Shown here: positions 1 to 5,090 of the stretch, one piece after another
How the letters are laid out: each line of letters opens with the position of its first letter
Numbering within the stretch: the stretch's first letter is position 1
Source of the DNA: Myxococcales bacterium
GTDB taxonomy: Bacteria > Myxococcota > Myxococcia > Myxococcales > Myxococcaceae
Assembly (NCBI GenBank): GCA_003153055.1
Contig: PMBV01000412.1
Coordinates: 1-5,419 of the forward strand
Length of the DNA: 5,419 bases
Reading direction: 5' to 3'
Made by a program: the position numbers and the translations under genes
The notes under the pieces: model-generated
Seen by the model: the letters and a program-made list of their open reading frames with translations, nothing else
The model's database searches: none
What the model was told of the DNA's origin: nothing

Positions 1-413
1 GGCCGACTCTCGAACGGAGCCGCAGTCGTGACGCCGCCGCCGGTGGCTGCCCTGGAGTACCGGCGCTCCCCGTACACCGAGAGCGTCTTGTCGATGTCAC
101 CTACCCGGAGGCGCACCTCGACTCGAGGCGTCGGCCTTCCCCGTGGGGCATGCGCATGGCCGTGAAGCAGCACGTCGGTGCCGGGCTTCACCGCCAGGAG
201 GTCCGAGTCCCACTTGAGGCTCGAGCGGCCAGGCTCCCCGAAGTGCTCGGGAGCCAGCGACGGTGGCGGTTGCTCGTCGGCCAGCTTCACCGCCCCGTTG
301 GCGGCGATGTCGAAGGTGGCCTTCACGGCAACCACCCATCGGTGCGCACCGTCCCTGTCGCGAATCCAGTTCCGCTCCGCGGCGTACGCAGTCCTATTGT
401 CCAGTGCCCACAT
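1..413 (-). CDS. DUF2169 domain-containing protein, N-terminal part (runs off left edge)
   Basis: The first 137 codons are visible. The protein begins MWALDNRTAYAAERNWIRD and continues with GAHRWVVAVKATFDI, PSLAPEHFGEP and KWDSDLLAVKPGTDVLLHGHA, which is the characteristic opening of DUF2169 proteins (an aromatic start, the VVAVKATFDI strand, then the D-[LV]-[LV]-x-KPGTDVL-x-HGHA motif). The ATG is preceded by AAAGGAGG with a 4-5 nt gap, an excellent ribosome binding site. It starts inside the 3' end of the TIGR02270 gene (20-nt overlap), so the two are translationally linked. DUF2169 proteins occur next to VgrG/PAAR effector genes in type VI secretion loci, where they are thought to help load or fold effectors. 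That role is family context and cannot be read from this sequence. The remainder of the protein lies outside the window. Confidence 0.87.
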   Translation of the reverse strand, partial: MWALDNRTAYAAERNWIRDRDGAHRWVVAVKATFDIAANGAVKLADEQPPPSLAPEHFGEPGRSSLKWDSDLLAVKPGTDVLLHGHAHAPRGRPTPRVEVRLRVGDIDKTLSVYGERRYSRAATGGGVTTAAPFESR

Positions 414-1764
414 CACCCCTCCTTTCAGTCGCCCAAGCTGGGCTCGGCCACCGCACGATGTCCGCCCGGGCGACGGCGAGTTGCCTCCGCTGCTCCGTCG
501 AGAGCGCCTCGGTGTCGAGCCAGAAGCGCCCGCCGCTCCAGAGGTGTGCAGCCAGGGCCCACCCGTGCCTCAGTCCAAGAGGGCCGCTCTCCAGCGCCCA
601 GAGAAGTGCCTCGGGACTCCTTGGCGCCCCGAGGACGAGCCTCTGGGACGTATTGAGCTCGCGCTCCCGCACCCTCCACCAGGCGCGGATGGCTTCGACG
701 TTCGGCTGGGGTAGCTCGTCCTCTGGCTGAGGGATGAGGTTTGCGTCGAGCTCGTCCTCCTCCAGCGGGGGCAGCGAGTCGGGCCGGGGCAGCGGCTTGG
801 CGGCGAACTCGTCCTTCCTCAAGTCCAACCCGGTGATGGCCACAACCGCCTGCGCGGCGAGCTTCGCATCGAGCGGACTCTTCGCCCCGAGTACCTCAAG
901 GAGGGCGGGCACCAGCCCCACGCTGCCCGTGAAGCCGAGGGCGCGCAGGACGTGTGGCATTCGCTCCTTCGTCCGAGCGGATTGAGCCAGCCGCAGGTGT
1001 TGCCTTGGCCCCCCGAGGATGGCGTAGGCCAGCATCGCCAGAGGGGCAACCTGCCCTTCGTCGAGGGACTGAGACTCACAGATGGCGAAGGCTCTCGGCG
1101 TCCCCCATGCGAGGGCGATGCGTAGGGCCCTCTCTCGGAAGAGGGGGTTGGGGTGTTCCGCGAGGCCCTCCAGGGCGGCCCCCAGCGAAGGGATGGGCTG
1201 GCGCAAGCACCGCAGGGCCGAGGCGACGACGCTGCCCTCTGCGCTCGTCACCAAGGCCGCCGCGGCGCCCGGCTCCAGGTTGCGCCTGCCAAGAAGCTCC
1301 AGCCAGGCACCTACCTCGCCCGGAGTCTTTGCTGTGGCGACTCGCGTCATTGCCGCCTTGTCAATACGCGCGCTCGCGGCGAGGCTGCATCCGCGCGCCG
1401 CCGCGAGTCGAACGCCCCTCTCGTCGTGCGCGAAGAGTTGCTGGAGGAGCCCATCGAGGCCGGTGGCAGCGGCAACCAGCCCGAGCGCCATCGCCCCTGG
1501 GGGCTCTTCTGGGTCCAGCTCCTCTGTGCGCTTTCTCGTCCCTTCGAGGGCCGCGTTGTGCCCCGCGACGACGAGGGCGTCAACGTGCGCGCCCAACCGC
1601 GCCTCGGCATTTCGCGCCAGCTCCCGCAGCGTCATCAGCGGATGCTCGTGCGTCCGCTGGAGTTTGGCGACGCAGAACTCCAGCTCCTCGAGGTGCTCCT
1701 CAACCACATCCGAGAGTGCCTCGTCCCCCGGGGCGTCATTCGCGGCCTTGTCTTCGAGTCTCAT
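394..1764 (-). CDS. TIGR02270 family protein (HEAT-like repeats, T6SS-associated)
   Basis: This 456-aa protein is full length. The N-terminal block (residues about 18-70, VVEEHLEELEFCVAKLQR then LRELARNAEARLGAHVDALVVAG) matches the opening of TIGR02270 proteins, which normally read as an acidic helix followed by L-x-x-LDERVEAHLDGL-like text. The middle (about 90-300) is a run of Ala/Leu-rich helical pairs of HEAT type, for example GLAEHPNPLFRERALRIALA and RALGFTGSVGLVPALLEVLG. An acidic Pro-rich linker follows (LPPLEEDELDANLIPQPEDE), then a WW-containing helix and the RLVLGAPRSPEALLWALE segment. HEAT-type scaffolds mediate protein contacts; the family lies beside type VI effector operons but its biochemical role is not established. 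It starts 3 nt after the stop of the DUF6484 gene. The ribosome binding site is weak (CAGG 14-17 nt upstream), so coupling to the upstream gene is likely. Confidence 0.88.
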   Translation of the reverse strand: MRLEDKAANDAPGDEALSDVVEEHLEELEFCVAKLQRTHEHPLMTLRELARNAEARLGAHVDALVVAGHNAALEGTRKRTEELDPEEPPGAMALGLVAAATGLDGLLQQLFAHDERGVRLAAARGCSLAASARIDKAAMTRVATAKTPGEVGAWLELLGRRNLEPGAAAALVTSAEGSVVASALRCLRQPIPSLGAALEGLAEHPNPLFRERALRIALAWGTPRAFAICESQSLDEGQVAPLAMLAYAILGGPRQHLRLAQSARTKERMPHVLRALGFTGSVGLVPALLEVLGAKSPLDAKLAAQAVVAITGLDLRKDEFAAKPLPRPDSLPPLEEDELDANLIPQPEDELPQPNVEAIRAWWRVRERELNTSQRLVLGAPRSPEALLWALESGPLGLRHGWALAAHLWSGGRFWLDTEALSTEQRRQLAVARADIVRWPSPAWATERRGDVGTGQ

Positions 1765-1767
1765 GGC

Positions 1768-2280
1768 TTACTCGACCTGGACCGAGCCGCCCTTGATGCG
1801 GTTGACACCCTCTGAGTCCGTCTCGATGTGCGTGCCCCGGACGACGACTCGGCCGTTGCGACGCATCACGATGAGGGCCTTGCCGCACTTCAGGACGAGC
1901 TCGTCCTTCGCATCGAGGACGACGCGCCGTCCGTCGACGAGGGCTTCGCGCAGCTCGTTCGGCTTGGCTTCGGGCTTCGGCTCGGGCGCTGGCGCGATGA
2001 GGCCGAGGATGACTGGGCGGTCCGAGCGTTCCGCCTCAAAGAGAAGCATCACCTCCGGGTGGGCGCCGTCCTCGCAGGCGCGAGCAACCTCCCGCGAGGG
2101 GACAGTCGAGCGCGCCAGCGTCGGCCCATGCGGGTTTCCGGGGAAGTCGACAGAGAAACCACCCGCGATGCTTCCCACGACACGGCCAACCAGAGCGCCA
2201 CGCATCTCAGCGACTCGACCGGAACGCATCGGAATGACGCGACCGCCCTTGCCTGCCTTCTTCATTCCTCCCCCCTTCAT
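1768..2280 (-). CDS. DUF6484 domain-containing protein (T6SS-associated)
   Basis: With the start chosen here the protein is 170 aa. Residues about 27-97 carry the DUF6484 core: GALVGRVVGSIAGGFSVDFP, then PGNPHGPTLARSTVP, then PEVMLLFEAERSDRPVILGL. A Pro/Glu/Lys linker (APEPKPEAKPNE) follows. The C-terminal 60 residues form short beta strands, VVLDAKDELVLKCGKALIVM, RRNGRVVVRGTHIETDSEG and VNRIKGGSVQVE, resembling the beta-helical tails of VgrG-type proteins. DUF6484 proteins sit beside VgrG and DUF2169 genes, so a role in a type VI spike or effector module is likely (inference). The start is uncertain. The ATG at 2280 has no good ribosome site. The ATG at 2265-2263 is preceded directly by AAGGGGGGAGGA. 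The frame stays open upstream to a TTG at 2823 with no convincing domain. The gene is first in the leftward cluster. Confidence 0.8.
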   Translation of the reverse strand: MKGGGMKKAGKGGRVIPMRSGRVAEMRGALVGRVVGSIAGGFSVDFPGNPHGPTLARSTVPSREVARACEDGAHPEVMLLFEAERSDRPVILGLIAPAPEPKPEAKPNELREALVDGRRVVLDAKDELVLKCGKALIVMRRNGRVVVRGTHIETDSEGVNRIKGGSVQVE

Positions 2281-2911
2281 AGCCAGAGAAACATACCTGA
2301 TGACTTGCTGGCCGTTGGCGACTTTCTCATCCCGCGGACATGTCCCCCGCGGGCGACTCCTCGCCGTCGGCGGCAGCGAGGCCAAGGGCTCGGCGTGCTG
2401 GTGCTGGTTCGACTTGGGCATGCGCCCCAGCGTTTGCACCGGCGGGGCCGTTGCCAAGTCGTCGATTTTGCTGGCGGCGCGTGTCGGCCTCAGTCCATCG
2501 GGCGGGACGCCCCCGTCCGCGGTGACGGACGGGACGCATTGCTCGGTCCTCGGCGGGCTGAGCGGCTGTCCTGGTCGGTGCGCGGACCGGGTCGGCGGAC
2601 GATGGCGCTCACCGATTCCAGCCCATGCCGATCCTTCCCCGGGGGACGACGGACCGCCACCGAACGGGGGACTCCGGAGATCAGCGCAGAGGGGGCGACC
2701 GCTGCCCGGCCCACACCGTGCCCGCAACGTGGCCTCGTGCGCGCCCACGGGTTCGAGCCCCGGGCCGGCCCGCCCCGACAGCCCCGGCGCCACGTCGGCC
2801 AGCGTCGCGCGCGACGAGGCCAACCGCGAGGGACACCCCCGGCCCTCAATCCCCCGCTTTCGGCGGCCGTGCCAGGGGTTCCCGCCGGCCGGTTCGCCGA
2901 ACTGAGGCCGT
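2281..2911. other. GC-rich stretch with no recognisable gene; possible decayed coding DNA
   Basis: No domain is recognised on either strand. Third-position GC is high in one phase over about 2340-2560, but the same phase serves a minus-strand reading (SKIDDLATAPPVQTLGRMPK) and a plus-strand reading (GGAVAKSSILLAARVGLS), so strand cannot be decided from composition. On the minus strand the best-looking C-terminus (AADGEESPAGDMSAG, TGA at 2329-2327) lies in a different frame from the upstream reading. On the plus strand natural-looking segments also change frame, for example DSPGATSASVARDEANREG near 2780-2836 and then LSAAVPGVPAGRFAELRP ending with TGA at 2911-2913. This could be a degraded gene, a rearrangement scar, or structured non-coding DNA carrying the promoter of the DUF6484 operon. 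Confidence 0.45.
2331..2353. repeat. Composite inverted repeat (CCCGCGG...CCGCGGG)
   Basis: A perfect 7-bp inverted repeat, CCCGCGG at 2331-2337 and CCGCGGG at 2347-2353, encloses a 9-nt spacer. A second, overlapping 10-bp perfect palindrome, GGACATGTCC, lies at 2336-2345. It sits about 50 nt upstream of the DUF6484 start and just upstream of an in-frame-independent TGA at 2327-2329. It could be an operator or the base of an attenuator-like hairpin. No T-rich tract follows on the minus strand, so it is a poor terminator. Confidence 0.35.
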
Positions 2912-2914
2912 GAA

Positions 2915-2950
2915 GAAGGGCGCGCACCGGGTGTCGGTGCGCGCCCTCTT
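2915..2950 (-). terminator. Strong intrinsic-type hairpin downstream of the DUF6900 gene
   Basis: GGGCGCGCACCG (2918-2929) pairs perfectly with CGGTGCGCGCCC (2935-2946) around a 5-nt loop (2930-2934), a 12-bp GC stem. A short AAGA/TCTT extension with one bulged base lies outside it. On the minus strand the stem is followed by TTCTTC, a short T-rich tail. It lies 22-60 nt after the stop of the DUF6900 gene, which is where a terminator is expected. Its flanks would allow some activity on the plus strand as well. Confidence 0.75.
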
Positions 2951-2972
2951 GGACCCTACGCCGGGGTTCCTC

Positions 2973-3221
2973 TCAGTCCTCTACGCCCGAGAACAGACGT
3001 TCGAGGTCGATGGGCTTCGTCGCCGCTTCCCGTTTGCCCGCGGCCAGGCCCGCGCAATACGCGGCCTCAAGCGCGTCGCGCACCTGCCAGACGCCGACCT
3101 CGTGGAAGTCCAGGGAGTCCATGTTTCGGGCCTCGAGCGTCTTGATGCCCAGTTCCTTTCGGGCGATGGCGCTGGCTACTTCGGGAGGGCACTGCTGAGT
3201 TGTGGTTTGCATGGAAGACAT
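2973..3221 (-). CDS. DUF6900 domain-containing small protein
   Basis: This 82-aa protein has its core at residues about 15-65. It reads VASAIARKELGIKTLEARN, then DSLDFHEVGVWQVRDALEAA and YCAGLAAG, the pattern of DUF6900 (…LGIETLETRNSD-x-LDFH-[ED]-VAVW-x-[IL]-R-x-ALEAAY…). The domain has no assigned biochemical function and is most often met in mobile or accessory DNA. The last 18 residues (TKPIDLERLFSGVED) are a lineage-specific tail. The ATG at 3221 is preceded by AGGAG with 5 nt spacing, which decides it over the second ATG at 3212. The gene stands apart from its upstream neighbour by about 280 bp, has an inverted repeat in its leader (3248-3270) and is followed by a strong hairpin, so it may be its own transcription unit. 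Confidence 0.82.
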   Translation of the reverse strand: MSSMQTTTQQCPPEVASAIARKELGIKTLEARNMDSLDFHEVGVWQVRDALEAAYCAGLAAGKREAATKPIDLERLFSGVED

Positions 3222-3247
3222 ACACGCTCCTGTTCAAAGTCATCTCA

Positions 3248-3270
3248 AGTCGATACCGCAGAAATCGACT
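3248..3270. promoter_or_regulatory. 7-bp inverted repeat in the leader of the DUF6900 gene, possible operator
   Basis: AGTCGAT (3248-3254) and ATCGACT (3264-3270) form a perfect inverted repeat with a 9-nt spacer, a 23-bp dyad centred about 38 nt upstream of the DUF6900 start codon. Size and place fit a binding site for a dimeric repressor such as an XRE protein. It could also be a leader hairpin. No other copy of the half-site was noticed near the XRE gene, so a link to that regulator is unsupported. Confidence 0.4.
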
Positions 3271-3449
3271 CCAGTTTCCGGAGCCTCCTGGCTTGTGAGG
3301 GGAGTGCCCCACAGGATGTCGCGATGTGGCTGTCGGCCCGCTGCCCGTGGGCGCCGAAGCCCTTGACTGCTGCGGTGGACTTCCCCGCGCCTCCTTCGGT
3401 GCTTGCGGGAGGACCGGCTGTCCAGGAAGCGGCCCCGCGCCCGCAACGG

Positions 3450-3485
3450 CCACGCCCTCGACCGAGGTGGCGATCGAGGGCGTGG
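3450..3485 (-). terminator. Long inverted repeat downstream of the RAMA/DUF2924-like gene, possible terminator
   Basis: CCACGCCCTCGA (3450-3461) and TCGAGGGCGTGG (3474-3485) are a perfect 12-bp inverted repeat with a 12-nt loop, starting 17 nt after the stop codon at 3502-3504. A smaller 5-bp stem (CGCCC-TATTT-GGGCG, 3498-3512) covers the stop itself. The position argues for transcription termination or mRNA 3'-end protection, but no T-run follows on the minus strand. Confidence 0.45.
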
Positions 3486-3501
3486 TGGCAGGCGGTCCGC
3501 C

Positions 3502-4203
3502 CTATTTGGGCGCCCGGGCCACTTCGTTCCGCAGGCGCTCGAGCGCGTCGGCGTGCTTCTCGACTGTGGCGACCACCTCGGTCCGGTTCTCGTCGGTGAC
3601 GCTCGTCTTCAGCACTGCCTCGGCACGCGCCCGGAAGCGCTCCCAGGCGTGCTCGAGGGCAGTGACGGGGTCAGCCTCGCGCGCCGGTTGACGGATGAGG
3701 CCCCAGAAGAGGTAGCCATTCGTTGCGCGGCCACCGAGCCCCAGGTCCTTTGACGCGGCCATCGCAGCCGAGGAGAGGGACCGGTAGGTGGTGCCCTCGT
3801 AGTGGACTCCATCGGCTTCGACTTTGCACTCGCAGCGCACCGCGCCCTGGCGGTCCAGTTTCTGAAGCACGGTGCCCGGCGCCGGAAGCCTCGGGTCGCG
3901 CGCACGGGGCGCGCTCGCCTTCGGCTCCACCTTCTCGGCGGCCTTCTTCGCCTCGGCCTTGGGCGTTGCCGGGGCCTCCGCCTTCTTCGTCTCCTCCCGA
4001 GGTTCCGCCTCGGTCGCCGTCAGCTCAGCCGCCTTCTTGGTTGCGGGCTTCGGAGCCACCGTGGCCTCCGCCTTCTTCGCCCCCTTCTTCTGTGGCTTCG
4101 ACTCGGCTTCCGCCGGCTTGGCTGTCTTCTTGGGCGGCTTCGGCTGGGCCTTCGTCGTCTTGCTGCTCGGCTTCGAATTCGTGCTGCTCGTCTTGTTTGT
4201 CAT
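3502..4203 (-). CDS. Histone-H1-like basic protein with C-terminal RAMA/DUF2924-like domain
   Basis: This 233-aa protein has two halves. Residues 1-100 are low-complexity and disordered, built from Lys, Ala, Pro, Thr and Glu with repeated KKAEA/KPA-type units (MTNKTSSTNSKPSSKTTKAQ at the start). This resembles the tails of bacterial histone-H1-like and extended HU proteins, which bind DNA without sequence preference. Residues about 102-172 (RDPRLPAPGTVLQ, VEADGVHYEGTTYRSLSSAA, then ATNGYLFWGLI) match the pattern GT-x-L...G...Y-x-SLSAAA...NG-x-x-FW/FGL shared by the RAMA domain and DUF2924, both suspected nucleic-acid-binding modules. Residues 175-233 are charged helices, possibly coiled coil. 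The ATG at 4203 has AGGAG with 7 nt spacing, an excellent site. The frame is open further upstream into the neighbouring gene, but wobble composition there supports a different frame. A DNA-binding role is inference. Confidence 0.78.
   Translation of the reverse strand: MTNKTSSTNSKPSSKTTKAQPKPPKKTAKPAEAESKPQKKGAKKAEATVAPKPATKKAAELTATEAEPREETKKAEAPATPKAEAKKAAEKVEPKASAPRARDPRLPAPGTVLQKLDRQGAVRCECKVEADGVHYEGTTYRSLSSAAMAASKDLGLGGRATNGYLFWGLIRQPAREADPVTALEHAWERFRARAEAVLKTSVTDENRTEVVATVEKHADALERLRNEVARAPK
3905..4203 (-). repeat. Low-complexity KKAEA/KPA-coding repeat tract
   Basis: On the plus strand the unit GCCTTCTTCG and close variants recur at least four times, for example near 3940, 3980, 4030 and 4070. 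On the coding strand these give Lys-Lys-Ala-Glu units interspersed with Pro/Thr/Ala. Units are irregular in spacing, as in bacterial H1-like tails that change length by recombination. Confidence 0.6.
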
Positions 4204-4220
4204 GGTCCGTCTCCTGGTTG

Positions 4221-4611
4221 TCACTTCGTGCTTCGGTTGTTGCTCCGCCCGCGGCCCTGCCCCATGCAGAGCAACGTGGCGAAGTCCTTCAAAGGCCTTC
4301 AGTGAGGTGGCGCGGGGGTCGCTGCTGACGAAGGACAAGCCCACCTTGGGAAGGATGGGTGCGACTTCGAGTCGGTCGTCGCGGCCGACGCCGCCCGCCG
4401 CGCGCACCTCCTCTTCAGTGGTGAGGACGTCGTACTCGTCGGTGCAGAGGGCATTCTTCAGGACGGCCAGCACCACGACTTCTAAGCCACGCAGGTAGGG
4501 ATGCTCCTCGCTGTCGCAGGTGGTGCGCAGGCCGATGACGCGCGTCGTGTCGGTGTGCACCTCGAGGGCGGGGCGCAGGAAGGTGGCGATGCCCTTCGTC
4601 TTGGGTGTCAT
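4221..4611 (-). CDS. Orphan ~129-aa protein with apparent +1 frameshift
   Basis: No family is recognised. The ATG (4611) overlaps the stop of the upstream 68-aa gene as ATGA, a sign of translational coupling, with GAGG 8 nt upstream. Residues 1-106 (MTPKTKGIATFLRPALEV..., LEVVVLAVLKNALCTDEYDV, ..., GLSFVSSDPRATSLKA) have typical G/C third positions. After codon GCC at 4296-4294 this frame loses that bias and runs without a stop into the next gene. The +1 frame then takes over with 22 of 23 third positions G or C, reading LKDFATLLCMGQGRGRSNNR and ending STK-TGA at 4223-4221, 17 nt before the next ATG. The +1 frame has its own stop at 4301-4299, so the switch must fall between about 4298 and 4290. 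Likely causes are a real frameshift mutation, a sequencing error or, less likely, programmed frameshifting. Confidence 0.65.
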
Positions 4612-4814
4612 CGCGGGCGCCTCGGGCCAGTCGTCGGGAGTTCCTCGCGGACGGCGCGAAGCACCAATTCCTTGACGTCCGGGCCCGCCTCCTGAATCGC
4701 AGCCCAAGTCTTTCGCTGGCGGGCGTTGTATGTCTCGAAGTCAATTTGCTCAGTGCAGTACTCGCGGACGTTGCGCTTGAGCTCGTCCAGGAAGCCTCTC
4801 GCCTTCATCTCCAT
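4608..4814 (-). CDS. Small helical hypothetical protein, 68 aa
   Basis: The family is not one I can name with confidence. It is predicted mostly helical: MEMKARGFLDELKRNVREYC, then a conserved-looking centre IDFETYNARQRKTWAAIQEA, then a second helix VKELVLRAVREELP and a basic end TTGPRRPR. There is no signal peptide or membrane segment. The ATG at 4814 is preceded by AAAGGAG with 6 nt spacing, an excellent ribosome site, and a second in-frame ATG lies two codons later. Its stop overlaps the next start (ATGA, 4611-4608). It is the first gene of the leftward cassette and faces the XRE regulator across the 4815-5090 spacer. Confidence 0.72.
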   Translation of the reverse strand: MEMKARGFLDELKRNVREYCTEQIDFETYNARQRKTWAAIQEAGPDVKELVLRAVREELPTTGPRRPR

Positions 4815-5090
4815 GTGCGTCTCCTTTGCGGCGCTGGCTTCGCGCCAGTGGAGACATCACGACTCCAGTGGCTTCGAGAAGCAAGCGAAACACCAGCAAT
4901 TTCATGTACTTGAGGATTGTTGCCAGACGACGCGGAGTTACGGGCTTGCTCGTTGGGCTGGTGGCGGCGAACATGGCTGGGTGTCCGGAACTTCCACGCG
5001 GCTTGCGCAATGATGCATCTCAACTCGACGGCGGCACATGTCTGGGATGACGACAATATGACGGGAAGTGCTGGACAAAAGCGGCGACGG
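4815..5090. promoter_or_regulatory. Divergent control region between the cassette and the XRE regulator
   Basis: No gene is supported here; it is less GC-rich than its surroundings. Two short direct repeats occur twice each near the cassette side: TGGCTTCG at 4835-4842 and 4869-4876, and CCAGTGG at 4845-4851 and 4865-4871 (20-bp period). A small dyad TGGAG/CTCCA spans 4849-4867. These lie 20-60 bp upstream of the 68-aa gene and could be an operator for the neighbouring XRE protein (inference from divergent arrangement). Confidence 0.45.
4880..4896 (-). promoter_or_regulatory. Candidate sigma-54 (-24/-12) promoter for the leftward cassette
   Basis: The minus strand reads CTGGTGTTTCGCTTGCT. 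GG and GC are exactly 10 nt apart and the flanks CTGG and TTGCT fit the -24/-12 consensus (TGGCAC-N5-TTGCW); the CAC triplet does not. Predicted transcription would start near 4868, leaving about 50 nt of leader before the AAAGGAG site. Such matches occur by chance at this length. Confidence 0.25.

Larger units (their letters stand above)
3222..3501. other. Intergenic region upstream of the DUF6900 gene
   Basis: No gene is supported here; open frames in it are short, Arg/Pro-rich and lack ribosome sites. It contains the leader dyad at 3248-3270 and the long hairpin at 3450-3485, and presumably the promoter of the DUF6900 gene. A clear -35/-10 pair could not be picked out. Confidence 0.5.

Noticed and set aside
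2748..2765. tRNA-like T-arm text (GGGTTCGAGCCCC)
   Set aside because: No acceptor stem, anticodon arm or CCA can be built around it.
1082..2905. Very long open frame on the plus strand (about 600 codons), with another at 1828-2913
   Set aside because: Antisense to the clear TIGR02270 and DUF6484 genes; Ser/Arg/Pro-rich composition without domains; the openness follows from high GC and shared wobble phase.
3802..4498. Plus-strand open frames rich in Leu/Arg or Ser/Phe across the basic protein gene
   Set aside because: They are the reverse complement of the Lys/Ala codon repeats; the minus-strand gene has a strong start site and a recognisable domain.
4204..4707. Treating 3502-4707 as a single 401-aa protein
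   Set aside because: The first 32 codons overlap the 68-aa gene that has a better ribosome site; the ATGA start at 4611 and the internal AGGAG-ATG at 4203 argue for separate genes; wobble bias breaks at about 4293.
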